Part shown: positions 17,352 through 26,189 of the stretch, piece by piece
Position numbering within the stretch: the first letter of the stretch is position 1
Layout: each line of letters starts with the position of its first letter
From: Chitinophaga silvisoli
GTDB taxonomy: Bacteria; Bacteroidota; Bacteroidia; Chitinophagales; Chitinophagaceae
Direction: 5' to 3'
Assembly (NCBI RefSeq): GCF_003412465.1
Contig: NZ_QTJV01000006.1
Coordinates: 620,001-684,000 of the forward strand
Length of the DNA: 64,000 nt
Notes under the pieces: model-generated
The model's input: the letters and a program-made list of their open reading frames with translations, nothing else
Databases searched by the model: none
What the model was told of the DNA's origin: nothing
Program-made: the position numbers and the translations under genes

Positions 17352-17888
17352 TTATAAGCTCGCCGTTGACTTTGAAGATTTCGAATTAAACTCCTTAATC
17401 AGCATATTGATATCGTCTACATGTAAGCTGGTATGCAAATGCACCAACAATATATCCTTCTCATCCTGGATCAACAACACTACATTTCCCAGGTTATCAT
17501 CCGCGCCTTTATTTAATACATGTACCACACTACCATGATCTCTTACTTCCATCAGTAAATCAAAGTGTTCTTTATCAATCAGCTTTTGTTTCAGCTTCAA
17601 CAGATCACTTGCAGGAATCGGCCCGTCATAACCTTCCATGGCATAGAGCTTGATTTTGTGGATCTTTGAAAAGAGCATCCTTGCATCTGCACCATCGGAG
17701 GTTTTCTTGTCATTTGGAATGAGGCTGGTTACAAAGCGCATAGGTAATCTGCCTACGCCTATTCTGAAAGTTACGGCTACACCTCTGTGAGCATTGTAGA
17801 ATTGGGCGAGGAGGCGATCCTGGGCCTGGGTAGTGCTGGTACTGAGGAGTAGGATTACGAGGCATGATAATGCGAGGAAATGTTTCAT
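17352..17888 (-). CDS. DUF4252 exported protein
   Basis: 178 residues with a signal peptide (MKHFLALSCLVILLLSTSTTQA). The mature part has the DUF4252 pattern: a short N-terminal region, then the ~80-residue alpha/beta module around KIHKIKLYAMEG and GNVVLLIQDEKDILLVHL. It is the last gene of a unit whose first genes are an ECF sigma factor and a membrane anti-sigma-like protein. It is paralogous in layout to the next gene upstream. Function unknown; the context suggests an envelope protein made under ECF control. Confidence 0.78.
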   Translation of the reverse strand: MKHFLALSCLVILLLSTSTTQAQDRLLAQFYNAHRGVAVTFRIGVGRLPMRFVTSLIPNDKKTSDGADARMLFSKIHKIKLYAMEGYDGPIPASDLLKLKQKLIDKEHFDLLMEVRDHGSVVHVLNKGADDNLGNVVLLIQDEKDILLVHLHTSLHVDDINMLIKEFNSKSSKSTASL

Positions 17889-17912
17889 AAGGGTAATTTT
17901 AAATTCAGTGGT

Positions 17913-18443
17913 TTACATCGTACTTTTCTTATTCAGTGATTTCAGCCTGTCCATCCCCCCGATATTCATATCATTGGCTATCTGGCTGATTTCATTCAGG
18001 TCAATATCACCCAGGAGACTCATCGCCACAAATTCATCTTTACTACCCACCAGCATAATCAGCTCCGCAATATTCCCCTTGCTGTTTTCTTTTACCATGA
18101 ACTTCACCAGTTCCCCCTCACTCCGTACAGTCATCAGTTCCTCATACTCTTTCGTGAGTTGGGAAGCGGCTTCCTGATAAAGCTTATTCCCTTCTTTCGT
18201 GTTTTCTTTTACAAGGATTCTCAGTCCTTTGAGCTTTTTGACAATAGCCATGAAGCTCTTTCCTTCAGCAGAATTGATGTCAAATTTGCTGAACATGGAG
18301 AACATCTTAGGTGTGACGCTGACCAGCGTGAAACTTTGGTCGTTTTCATACTTCTGAAAAAAACGGTCGATCACACTTACCTGTTGGGCAAACAGCCCCG
18401 TACCTGCTGTTAATAGCAACAGCAATAAACATAAGCGTTTCAT
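17913..18443 (-). CDS. DUF4252 exported protein (paralogue)
   Basis: About 176 residues. The ATG at 18443 gives a signal peptide of MKRLCLLLLLLTAGTGLFAQ type; a TTG three codons upstream is less likely. The mature region shows the DUF4252 hallmarks: VTPKMFSMFSKFD, then LKGLRILVKEN and the C-terminal block GNIAELIMLVGSKDEFVAM. The second DUF4252 gene follows after 24 bases, so the two are cotranscribed. Two direct repeats lie upstream (18571-18637). Function unknown. Confidence 0.8.
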   Translation of the reverse strand: MKRLCLLLLLLTAGTGLFAQQVSVIDRFFQKYENDQSFTLVSVTPKMFSMFSKFDINSAEGKSFMAIVKKLKGLRILVKENTKEGNKLYQEAASQLTKEYEELMTVRSEGELVKFMVKENSKGNIAELIMLVGSKDEFVAMSLLGDIDLNEISQIANDMNIGGMDRLKSLNKKSTM

Positions 18444-18570
18444 TGTTTTCAATTTTATTTTTAAGGAATTAGAATGGCCAGATTTGCCTTTGTTTTGTTA
18501 CGTTTTGCTCACGGGATACTTTTAATGACGTTCGAATTTTAAGTTTAATTCCGGTTAATGCAGCTTATTC

Positions 18571-18637
18571 CATTTCATACCGACTTATACATTTTATTAC
18601 CGTTTCATTCAAACAAATTCATTTCATACCGTTATAC
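18571..18637. repeat. Direct repeat pair upstream of the DUF4252 genes
   Basis: CATTTCATACCG followed by TTATAC (with two extra bases in the first copy) occurs at 18571-18590 and 18620-18637. It lies between the anti-sigma stop and the DUF4252 start and could be paired protein-binding sites. Confidence 0.5.
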
Positions 18638-18662
18638 TTTTTTGAATCTTCAGTTTCGCACT

Positions 18663-19244
18663 TTAATCCGCTTTAATAATCTCCGTCGCCTCATTGAAAT
18701 AGGCAATCTTCTTTGCCTGCGCCGTCCCCTTGTTCAGGTTCTTCGCCAACAACTCCAGGGCCTTCTTTGTTGCTGCATACGCCTCCTTTGGATCATCGTA
18801 GGTATCCGCCTTATTCAGCGCCTCCGCCATACTATGATCACTCATCTCCTGCTCCTTGACCTTAAACTGCCGGCCACTGTATGCCAGTCCTACTCCTAAA
18901 AGCAGCACTGCCGCATATTTCATCCAGTGCTGATAAGGACGGGGCATAGTCACCACTCCCGTAGTTTTTTCAGGCTGTTCTTCCAGGACAGGTATTTCGG
19001 CCACCGATCCATTCTCCAATCCATCCATATCCTCCACCTCCCTCAAATCCAGCTCCTCAAACACCGTCATTTCCCTCTCCCCCTCTGCCACAAAATACCC
19101 AAACAAGGCCGCCGCCTCCAACAAATCCGCCGGCAGCTCCTGCCTGTTCCCGGCAAAAAAACTGCGCAGCAAATCCTCTTCTTCCAGCGAAGTTTCCCCT
19201 TCCCAATACCGGCTTAGTATTTCTCTGATCTCATTATACTCCAT
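18663..19244 (-). CDS. Membrane anti-sigma-like protein
   Basis: 193 residues from the ATG at 19244, which overlaps the sigma stop by 11 bases; an upstream in-frame start would run further into the sigma gene. An acidic N-terminal half (EIREILSRYWEGETSLEEED, as in other Bacteroidota anti-sigma proteins) leads to one transmembrane helix at ~109-125 (MKYAAVLLLGVGLAY). A periplasmic helical C-terminus ends KIAYFNEATEIIKAD. No zinc motif. Overlap with the ECF sigma gene argues for a sigma/anti-sigma pair. Confidence 0.75.
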   Translation of the reverse strand: MEYNEIREILSRYWEGETSLEEEDLLRSFFAGNRQELPADLLEAAALFGYFVAEGEREMTVFEELDLREVEDMDGLENGSVAEIPVLEEQPEKTTGVVTMPRPYQHWMKYAAVLLLGVGLAYSGRQFKVKEQEMSDHSMAEALNKADTYDDPKEAYAATKKALELLAKNLNKGTAQAKKIAYFNEATEIIKAD

Positions 19245-19749
19245 ACACTTGCAGTTTTTGTAATTGTTCACGTACTGATTTGCGGGCACGATGTAAATTC
19301 ACTTTCACATCACTTAAATCTATTTCCAAAATATCCGCAATCTCCTGATAAGTGTGACCATCTATATCACGCAATTGCATGATAGTACGGTATTTTTCCG
19401 GCAATGCCCGCATGATCCGGTGGACGCTGTTCATCACATCCTGCCTGGCCGTAGCCTCGTGAGGATTATCCTGATGAGTGACAGCTATATCTACAACCTT
19501 GTCCAGCTCTTCTGACCTGCGGTACTTCTTAGACTTCAATCTGTCCAATGCCAGGTTGCGTACGATCCGCATACACCATGCCTCCATGTTCTGCAGCTCC
19601 GCCATGCGTTCTTTCTGCTGCCAGACCTTCATCATCGCATCCTGGGTGATGTCCCTCGCGTCTTCCTCATTTCCCAGCAGGTGGTATGCAAAGCGATAGA
19701 GCTTTTGCCTGACCGGGACGACTTGTGATTCAAATAGTGCAAGAGACAT
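19234..19749 (-). CDS. ECF-type RNA polymerase sigma factor
   Basis: 171 residues. Region 2 is well conserved (FAYHLLGNEEDARDITQDAM, MEAWCMRIVRNLALDRLKSK), and so is region 4 (LPEKYRTIMQLRDIDGHTYQ, then EIADILEIDLSDVKVNLHRA). It heads a unit with a membrane anti-sigma-like protein and two DUF4252 proteins. An ECF-type promoter (GTAAC, 16 bases, CGTC) lies just upstream, which suggests it drives its own expression. Confidence 0.92.
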   Translation of the reverse strand: MSLALFESQVVPVRQKLYRFAYHLLGNEEDARDITQDAMMKVWQQKERMAELQNMEAWCMRIVRNLALDRLKSKKYRRSEELDKVVDIAVTHQDNPHEATARQDVMNSVHRIMRALPEKYRTIMQLRDIDGHTYQEIADILEIDLSDVKVNLHRARKSVREQLQKLQVYGV

Positions 19750-19776
19750 ATGTTATACCAGGGCGTTTATATAAGG

Positions 19777-19807
19777 AAGACGACTCGTAAATAAGTTTGT
19801 TACAAAA
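19777..19807 (-). promoter_or_regulatory. ECF-type autopromoter
   Basis: On the minus strand TTTTGTAACAAA is followed, 16 bases after GTAAC, by CGTCTTCC. The AAC and CGTC elements with 16-17 base spacing are the general ECF promoter form and do not resemble the TAnnTTTG promoters elsewhere in the window. Confidence 0.6.
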
Positions 19808-19836
19808 GTTCTTAATTTTTTTTCCTTAAATAAAAA

Positions 19837-19853
19837 AAGGCCCTTAGGGCCTT
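19837..19853 (-). terminator. Terminator of the permease gene
   Basis: AAGGCCC, loop TTA, GGGCCTT, followed on the minus strand by a run of seven T. It ends the BT_3928-permease unit just upstream of the ECF promoter. Confidence 0.8.
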
Positions 19854-19868
19854 GATATTCAATATCAT

Positions 19869-20921
19869 TTACAACTTTATCCTCGGGTCTATCACACTAT
19901 ACAACACATCCGCCAGCAAATTAATCACCACAAAAATCCCCGCCGTAAACAACACCGCCCCCATCAACACCGGGAAATCAAACTTCTCCAGGGCATCCAC
20001 CGTCATCTTCCCTATCCCCTTCCACCCGAAGATATACTCCACAAAAAACGCCCCCGCCAGCAACTCCGCAAACCACCCCGTGATCGCTGTCACCACCGGA
20101 TTCAAAGCATTCCGCAATGCATGCCTGAGTATCACCGTCCGCTTTTGCAGTCCCTTTGCATACGCCGTCCTGATATAATCCTGGTGCAATACATCCAGCA
20201 TCGCCCCCCGTGTCAACTGCACGATAATCGCCAATGGCCTGATCCCCAATGTCACTGCCGGCAAAATCAGGTTTCGCAATGTCAGCGTTCTCCCTGAAAA
20301 GGCATCATAATCAAACAAACTCCCCGTCATATGCAGACCCGTATAATCACTCAGCACAAAGCCAAACATATACGCCAATACAATTCCCATAAAGAACGAA
20401 GGTGCCGAAATCCCTACCACACTTGCAAACACCGCCCCGGTATCCATCCAGGTATCCTTCTTCACTGCCGATAAGATGCCCAGTCCAATCCCCGCCACCG
20501 TAGCAAACAATATTGCCGCCACCGCCAGCACTAATGTCCCGGGCAAAGCCTCCGTCAGCATCTCCCATACATCCTTCTTCCCCTGGTAGGACCTTCTTAA
20601 ATAAGGTGTCTTCAATACTAAAAGCCTGTCTCCACTCAAATGCAACAAAGACACAAAGTGCAAAGCACTCTCTGCCTCTTCCCGGCTATGTACCGATACC
20701 GGCGATAAATCATTCAGATACAACAGGAACTGTACCGCCACAGGCTTATCCAAATGCAATTCCTTCCGCACATTCTCCAGCGAAGCCACATCCGCCCGCT
20801 GTCCCAGCGTTAACCGCGCCGGATCACCTGGCAGTACATTAAATAAAAAAAATACCAGTGCCACTACACCGAGCAGCACCAGTATTCCGTAACTTATTTT
20901 CCGCAGGAGAAATCTCAGCAT
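19869..20921 (-). CDS. DppB/OppB-type ABC transporter permease
   Basis: 350 residues, six predicted membrane helices. The N-terminus (LRFLLRKISYGILVLLGVVA, then NVLPGDPARL) and the EAA-type loop (DYIRTAYAKGLQKRTVILRH, ending NALNPVV) mark the first permease of a dipeptide/oligopeptide/nickel importer. The extended periplasmic region at ~60-115 is typical of DppB. No DppC, ATPase or binding protein gene lies nearby. It starts 3 bases behind the BT_3928 gene, so its cotranscription partner is unrelated. Confidence 0.88.
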   Translation of the reverse strand: MLRFLLRKISYGILVLLGVVALVFFLFNVLPGDPARLTLGQRADVASLENVRKELHLDKPVAVQFLLYLNDLSPVSVHSREEAESALHFVSLLHLSGDRLLVLKTPYLRRSYQGKKDVWEMLTEALPGTLVLAVAAILFATVAGIGLGILSAVKKDTWMDTGAVFASVVGISAPSFFMGIVLAYMFGFVLSDYTGLHMTGSLFDYDAFSGRTLTLRNLILPAVTLGIRPLAIIVQLTRGAMLDVLHQDYIRTAYAKGLQKRTVILRHALRNALNPVVTAITGWFAELLAGAFFVEYIFGWKGIGKMTVDALEKFDFPVLMGAVLFTAGIFVVINLLADVLYSVIDPRIKL

Positions 20922-20924
20922 AAA

Positions 20925-22025
20925 TTAGTCGATAGCAAATGGCAAATCATGATAGCTCCACTTTCCCTTGATTGTACCTTTCTCGAGCAACAGCAAACAA
21001 GGATTACTCCTTCCCGCTGTCTTAATGGCCGTTCCGTCCATATTCAGGAACTGGAACTCCAGTCCGTTTGCCTTCACAAAAGGTGCCACCTGATCTTTCG
21101 TAGAAGCCGTTACCCCATAAATATAACACTTACCCTGCTTTGCCATTGACTGCAATACAGCCATCTTACGTTGCCAGCCATCACCCGCCTCTTTCACATC
21201 CTTTACCAGGAACAAATACACCGGTGTCGTCTCTGTCAATATTGCCTCGGTCTGGTTACCGCCATCGAAATCCGTCAGGATAAAGTCCTTGATCGGTGGC
21301 TCACCATCCCCTTCCTTCACCAGTTTATCTTTTCTATCTACATACACCCAGGTACTGTCATTCCATGGGAAATTCTCGGTTGTAAACTCCTTCTCCTTTC
21401 CATCTTTCTTATAGATCAACACGGTTTCATATACATCCGGATGTGCTCCCGGCGGCAGTTTCATTTTCTCAGGAATATTGTTCCCTACCTTATAGCCCAG
21501 GCAATCCACGATTGGCAAATGCACCAGCGTATACCACTGGATGCCCAGGGAGAAAATCAGTGACACCAGCATCAACGCCCCATTCGCTTTCGTACCAAAC
21601 AAAGGCCCGATTTTATTTCTATAAAGGAAGATCACAAGAATCATCACCAGCAATGCCACATCTTTCCAGAATGTTTCTGCCGGAGACAACTTAATACAAT
21701 CCCCAAAACAACCACATTCACGCACGGTACCACTAAACAGCGCATAGGCTGTCAGGAACGTAAAGAACGCTATCAGCAGCAGGATCAGCCAGGAGAACAG
21801 GCGCATCCTGTACCCGATCAGTATCGCCACACCACATACAATCTCAAAAGTATTCATGGCCACTGAGTATACCAGGGAGTAGTGCGACATAAAACCCAGG
21901 TGCAATACTTCGAAGAACTCATCCATCTTATAACTCAGGCCCAGCGGATCATTCGCTTTGATCAGACCGGAAAAGATGAACAACACCCCCACAATGATTC
22001 TTAATAGGTTAAGGAGAAATTTCAT
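20925..22025 (-). CDS. BT_3928-family DoxX-like membrane protein
   Basis: 366 residues. An N-terminal DoxX/MauE-type four-helix membrane domain (LLRIIVGVLFIFSGLIKAND, then GYRMRLFSWLILLLIAFFTF) carries a cysteine cluster, CGCFGDC, near residue 105. A fifth helix (~146-166) leads to a soluble C-terminal region of ~190 residues with a thioredoxin-like pattern but no CxxC. This is the family usually named BT_3928, thought to take part in membrane redox or quinone chemistry; no activity is established. The permease gene follows 3 bases later, and folP is divergent upstream. Confidence 0.85.
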   Translation of the reverse strand: MKFLLNLLRIIVGVLFIFSGLIKANDPLGLSYKMDEFFEVLHLGFMSHYSLVYSVAMNTFEIVCGVAILIGYRMRLFSWLILLLIAFFTFLTAYALFSGTVRECGCFGDCIKLSPAETFWKDVALLVMILVIFLYRNKIGPLFGTKANGALMLVSLIFSLGIQWYTLVHLPIVDCLGYKVGNNIPEKMKLPPGAHPDVYETVLIYKKDGKEKEFTTENFPWNDSTWVYVDRKDKLVKEGDGEPPIKDFILTDFDGGNQTEAILTETTPVYLFLVKDVKEAGDGWQRKMAVLQSMAKQGKCYIYGVTASTKDQVAPFVKANGLEFQFLNMDGTAIKTAGRSNPCLLLLEKGTIKGKWSYHDLPFAID

Positions 22026-22080
22026 GGATAATTTAATTTATTATGCCAGTTTACCTACCGGCACATCAACACATTATAGC

Positions 22081-22088
22081 TAAATTTG
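22081..22088 (+). promoter_or_regulatory. -7 box for folP
   Basis: TAAATTTG matches TAnnTTTG and lies 50 bases before the folP start, in the divergent space shared with the BT_3928 gene. The -33 element is weak. Confidence 0.45.
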
Positions 22089-22137
22089 CATGGCAAAATA
22101 ATCAATAATACGCAAACAGGATAAACGGAAAGGAGGA

Positions 22138-22980
22138 ATGGCAATTATGAGTACTATTAACTGTAAAGGCAAATTACTGGACCTGTCAACCACCCCGGTG
22201 GTGATGGGGATCATCAATATCACTGATGATTCTTTTTTTGCTGATAGTCGCACCAAACAACTGGATGCGATCCTGGACAGGGCTGCACAGCACCTGGCTG
22301 AAGGTGCGCAGATCCTGGATATCGGGGCACAGAGCACCCGGCCCGGCGCTGTAACTGTGGGCGAAGAAACGGAAATTGACAGACTGATACCCGCTATCTC
22401 TGCACTGGTTGAGCGGTTTCCCGATGTCATTATCTCTGTCGATACATACTATGCAAGGGTTGCGGAGCAATGCATCCATGCCGGTGCCGCCATCATCAAC
22501 GATATCAGTGCCGGCGACCTGGATCCGGATATGATCTCCGTAGCAGCAGCTACCAAAGCCCCCTATATTGCCATGCATATGCAGGGTACCCCCTCGAATA
22601 TGCAGCAGCAACCACATTATGAAGATGTGACCCGCGAAGTACTGGATTACTTCATTCAAAAAAAAGCTGCCTGCCTGCAGGCCGGCATCAAAGACATTAT
22701 TATCGACCCGGGCTTTGGTTTTGGTAAAACCCTGGCACACAACTACACGCTTTTGAAAAATATAGATGCTTTTCATATATTGGATTGTCCAATATTGATT
22801 GGCATTTCCAGGAAATCGATGATTTATAAATTGCTGGGCAATACGCCCGCAGAAGCGCTGAACGGTACAACGGTGTTGAATACACTCTCTTTACAGGCAG
22901 GCGCACAGATCCTAAGGGTACACGATGTAAAGGCTGCGATGGAAGCCGTAAGAATCCATCAGTTTATGAAAGGTCTCTAA
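22138..22980 (+). CDS. folP: Dihydropteroate synthase
   Basis: 280 residues. It joins para-aminobenzoate to 7,8-dihydropterin pyrophosphate in folate synthesis and is the sulfonamide target. TIM-barrel signatures are present: VMGIINITDDSFFADSRT (pterin loop), GAQILDIGAQSTRPGA, ISVDTYYARV, IINDISAGDLD and IIIDPGFGFGKT. GGAGG at 22132-22136, rare in this lineage, sits only two bases before the ATG at 22138 but ~10 before the ATG at 22147 (MSTINCKGK), so the second start may be the real one. cdaA follows 125 bases on. Confidence 0.95.
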   Translation: MAIMSTINCKGKLLDLSTTPVVMGIINITDDSFFADSRTKQLDAILDRAAQHLAEGAQILDIGAQSTRPGAVTVGEETEIDRLIPAISALVERFPDVIISVDTYYARVAEQCIHAGAAIINDISAGDLDPDMISVAAATKAPYIAMHMQGTPSNMQQQPHYEDVTREVLDYFIQKKAACLQAGIKDIIIDPGFGFGKTLAHNYTLLKNIDAFHILDCPILIGISRKSMIYKLLGNTPAEALNGTTVLNTLSLQAGAQILRVHDVKAAMEAVRIHQFMKGL

Positions 22981-23105
22981 TATTTCCTGATCAGGATGTA
23001 CCCTGAATACCCCTCTTTCTATGAAAGAGTTTGAGGAAGTTCATATCCCGGTATGCAACTCCTATTTAAACCATATCTATTTAATATTCATTATTTTTAC
23101 AATCT

Positions 23106-23921
23106 ATGGATGACTTGTTTCAATTTTACGGATACCGTTACAACTGGTTGAACGTACTTGACCTGGCGATAGTAATCTTTCTGGTAATTCAGCTCTACCG
23201 CCTGCTCAAAGGCAGTCTGGCATTCAATATATTCGTTGGTTTGCTCATGGTGTACTTCGCCTATTTCATGGTGGAGCTCCTGCACATGCCCATCCTCACC
23301 CTCATCCTGCAGAACTTTATCAATATCGGACTGATTGCTATTATCATCATCTTTCAGCCCGAAATCCGTAAGTTCCTGCTGGTATTAGGCAAGAAAGCAC
23401 CGCTCAGCAAAGACAGCTTCTTCACGAAGCTCTTCCTGCCTGATAAATTCAAAAGCTACAAAGAAGAAGAAAATATCATTGACGAAGTGGTCACTGCTGT
23501 CAGCCACATGGCGGCTACTTATACCGGTGCCCTGATCGTCATATCCAATTCTTACCGTGTAAAGTTCGATACCGCTTCCAGCATTTCCCTGGATAGTAAT
23601 ATCAACGCAAAACTGCTGGAAAGCATCTTCTGTAAAGGGAGTCCGTTGCATGACGGAGCCCTCATCATTGTAGGCAACAAGATCCTGGCAGCCAAGGTGA
23701 TCCTGCCGGTATCGGAGAATCCGAATCTTCCCTTGCAGGTAGGCCTGCGGCACCGATCAGCGGTGGGAATTACAGAGCATAGTGATAATCTTGCTATTGT
23801 AGTCTCGGAAGAAAGAGGGACGATTTCTTATGCAGAAGATGGAAGTTTGACACAGGATGTATCGCTGGAGGATCTGAAGAGTAAGTTATATGAAGTGCTG
23901 GTAGACGGATATACTGGTTAA
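23106..23921 (+). CDS. cdaA: Diadenylate cyclase (CdaA/DacA type)
   Basis: 271 residues. Three N-terminal membrane helices (~13-75) are followed by a DAC domain that makes c-di-AMP from two ATP. Catalytic motifs are HDGALI (around residue 180) and LRHRSAVGI (around 215). The folP-cdaA order is common in Bacteroidota. No cdaR regulator gene is adjacent. c-di-AMP usually controls potassium and osmolyte balance and wall integrity. Terminator at 23964. Confidence 0.94.
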   Translation: MDDLFQFYGYRYNWLNVLDLAIVIFLVIQLYRLLKGSLAFNIFVGLLMVYFAYFMVELLHMPILTLILQNFINIGLIAIIIIFQPEIRKFLLVLGKKAPLSKDSFFTKLFLPDKFKSYKEEENIIDEVVTAVSHMAATYTGALIVISNSYRVKFDTASSISLDSNINAKLLESIFCKGSPLHDGALIIVGNKILAAKVILPVSENPNLPLQVGLRHRSAVGITEHSDNLAIVVSEERGTISYAEDGSLTQDVSLEDLKSKLYEVLVDGYTG

Positions 23922-23963
23922 AATGAATCACTAACCTGAAATATCCTGATAATACCAGGGCAT

Positions 23964-24000
23964 AAAAAAGGCTGAACGCATCAAACGTTCAGCCTTTTTT
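23964..24000. terminator. Bidirectional terminator
   Basis: AAAAAAGGCTGAACG and its complement flank a 7-base loop, between the convergent cdaA and FKBP genes. Confidence 0.9.
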
Positions 24001-24018
24001 ATTATAAGAAGTTATTAA

Positions 24019-24894
24019 TTATTTCTTCTTAGCTGGCGCAGCAGGAGCAGCAGGAGCAGCAGTTGGTTTTACAACATCCAGCAGTTCCACATCAAACACC
24101 AGTACGGAGTTAGAAGGGATCATTGGAGTTGGCTGCAGACCATAACCCAGACCGGAAGGCAGGATCAGGGTAGCTTTGGTACCTTTCTTCAGAGAAGCGA
24201 TACCAGCATCCCAACCTTTAATTACATAACCTTTACCAATTGGGAAACGGATTGGTTGCAGTGGTCTGCCTGGGTTGATGGTAGAATCAACGGAAGAATC
24301 AAACACTTTACCATTCAGCAGTTTACCAGTATAGTTTACTACTACGGTATCACCTGGCTGAGGCTGTTCGCCTGTACCAGCTACCTGAGTAGCTACATAA
24401 ACGCCTTCAGCTGTAGGAGTAGCCTGGATGTTGTTCTTTGCAGTATAATCCTTGATCAGTTTCTGATCTTCAGCCAATTGCTTAGCAGCAGAATATTTGC
24501 TCACAACTACGAAAGTAACGTTCAGCTTGTCACCTTTCTTAGCAAAAGGAGGACGTGGCTGAGGCAGGGAGTCTACAGGGATTGCAAAGGTAGCGCTATC
24601 GCCTTCGTGCAGGGCAGCCAGACCGTCCATCAGGTCCCATTTCTGCTGAGACTTCTGGATCAGTACAGGAACCGGTGCGCCACCGCTTCTTTCGCGGGAA
24701 GTAGCCAGCGTGGAATCGTTCAGTTTCTGGATGATGTTCATCAGCACGGTGTCACCTTCTTTCAACTGCGCACCACTACCTGATTTATGAACGATATAAT
24801 CTACGCCACCGGGAGTCTTCTTGTGACCACCGCCACCGCAGGAGGCCAGCAACAGGCCCAATGCTGCAACTAACAACTGATTGTTCTTTTTCAT
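24019..24894 (-). CDS. FKBP-type peptidyl-prolyl isomerase lipoprotein
   Basis: 291 residues. The lipobox LLASC (Cys19) predicts an outer-membrane or surface lipoprotein; the following residues are GGGG. The N-terminal half (~35-135) is a degenerate FKBP-like module. The C-terminal half (~175-272) is a full FKBP domain (GDTVVVNYTGKLLNGKVFDS, VIKGWDAGIASLKKG, LILPSGLGYG). An Ala/Pro-rich tail ends KKK. It presumably assists folding of exported proteins, as with GldI-like and FkpA-like proteins; a link to gliding is not shown here. It lies 27 bases behind the DHH gene in the same orientation. Confidence 0.88.
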   Translation of the reverse strand: MKKNNQLLVAALGLLLASCGGGGHKKTPGGVDYIVHKSGSGAQLKEGDTVLMNIIQKLNDSTLATSRERSGGAPVPVLIQKSQQKWDLMDGLAALHEGDSATFAIPVDSLPQPRPPFAKKGDKLNVTFVVVSKYSAAKQLAEDQKLIKDYTAKNNIQATPTAEGVYVATQVAGTGEQPQPGDTVVVNYTGKLLNGKVFDSSVDSTINPGRPLQPIRFPIGKGYVIKGWDAGIASLKKGTKATLILPSGLGYGLQPTPMIPSNSVLVFDVELLDVVKPTAAPAAPAAPAKKK

Positions 24895-24921
24895 TTGACT
24901 GTATTAGTAGGATTGAATGAC

Positions 24922-25926
24922 TTATTGTAATGCTTCTTCGTTTTCAGCGATCGCCTTAACAAAACGCTGCACGGTCACCTCAAGGGAATCAGCACTATGA
25001 CCACCGGCTGCATGAAAATGACCACCGCCGTCAAAGTACTTACGGGCAAAGGTATTCACGTCAAAATCGCCTTTGGAACGGAACGATAGCTTTACCTCCT
25101 GGTGACGGTCTATAATCAGCGCCGCCATCTTGATGCCCTGGATAGAGAGCAGGAAGTTGACCACACCCTCCGTATCGCCCGTTTGCAGGTCGAAACGCTT
25201 CAGATCAGTATATGGAATAGCGATCATTGCGGTGTTATACTCATAATAAACCTCCATCCGGTTCAGCAGGCTATGGCCCAGAAAGCGGAGACGGTTTTCA
25301 AGGAAATTATCATAAATCGCCTGGTGGATCAGCTCGTGGTTCAGACCATGATCCAGTAAATCAGCCACCATACGATGCACACGGGACGATGTAGAGGCAA
25401 AACGGAAAGAACCGGTGTCTGTCATGGTACCTGCATAGATGCATTGTGCCATTGCATCGTTAATATAACGCTCTTCACCCATTTTGTGTATAGTCTCATA
25501 CACTAATAGTGCCGTAGAAGCCGCTGTGGTGTCACTCACGCCATAGTCAAACACTGGCTGAGGCTCCAGGTGATGGTCGATCAGTATTTTCGCACAATTC
25601 AAAGCTGCCAGGTATGGCTCCATGTTCTTAGTCCTGTACAAGGCATTGAAATCCAGACAAAACAGCAATTCCACACCCTCCAATGCCTTCATCGCCTTGT
25701 CCTGCGAAGACTCAAAATCCAGCACTTCCTGTGAACCCGGCATCCAATTCAGGAAATCCGGAAAATTGGTAGGTGAAATAACAGTTACCTCGTGTCCTTT
25801 CTGCTTCAAATAATGGTACAAGGCCAGAGAACTTCCCATTGCATCTGCATCCGGTTTCTGATGCATCGTGATTACCACTCTTTTAAGGGTTTCCAGCAAA
25901 GGCTTAATTTCCTCGATCCTCTTCAT
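24922..25926 (-). CDS. DHH-family phosphoesterase, NrnA-like
   Basis: 334 residues. DHH domain: MHQKPDADAMGSSLAL, LFCLDFNA, ILIDHHLEP. The C-terminal DHHA1 domain has the GGGHFHAAGG nucleotide-binding loop. The architecture is that of NrnA, which degrades nano-RNA and 3'-phosphoadenosine 5'-phosphate, and of the standalone DHH-DHHA1 enzymes that clear pApA from c-di-AMP. The closeness of cdaA makes the second role attractive but unproven. The FKBP gene follows after 27 bases. Confidence 0.88.
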   Translation of the reverse strand: MKRIEEIKPLLETLKRVVITMHQKPDADAMGSSLALYHYLKQKGHEVTVISPTNFPDFLNWMPGSQEVLDFESSQDKAMKALEGVELLFCLDFNALYRTKNMEPYLAALNCAKILIDHHLEPQPVFDYGVSDTTAASTALLVYETIHKMGEERYINDAMAQCIYAGTMTDTGSFRFASTSSRVHRMVADLLDHGLNHELIHQAIYDNFLENRLRFLGHSLLNRMEVYYEYNTAMIAIPYTDLKRFDLQTGDTEGVVNFLLSIQGIKMAALIIDRHQEVKLSFRSKGDFDVNTFARKYFDGGGHFHAAGGHSADSLEVTVQRFVKAIAENEEALQ

Positions 25927-26146
25927 TTTATATTAATAATATAATGTAACTGTTTTTACCGAAAAATGAAGTGCGAAGTTCTCTATTTAGCGCAGAATTA
26001 CAAAATTTTTGGGAGGAGGATTTAAAATTCCCTACTGAAGGGTAAAATTTCAGGCTAAATGCCTGTTTTAGCGGCAGAAATCGCTCTTTTTTTCTGTCTG
26101 TGAGCACTATCAGGCGCTTTTTTTTTCTGATTGCCTAAAATCTGGT

Positions 26147-26154
26147 TACATTTG
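26147..26154 (+). promoter_or_regulatory. -7 box of the ndk promoter
   Basis: TACATTTG matches TAnnTTTG, 35 bases before the ndk start. A T-rich stretch covers the -33 position. Confidence 0.55.
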
Positions 26155-26189
26155 CGCGCAAAATACGCTAATTAGTTACTCAATATATT

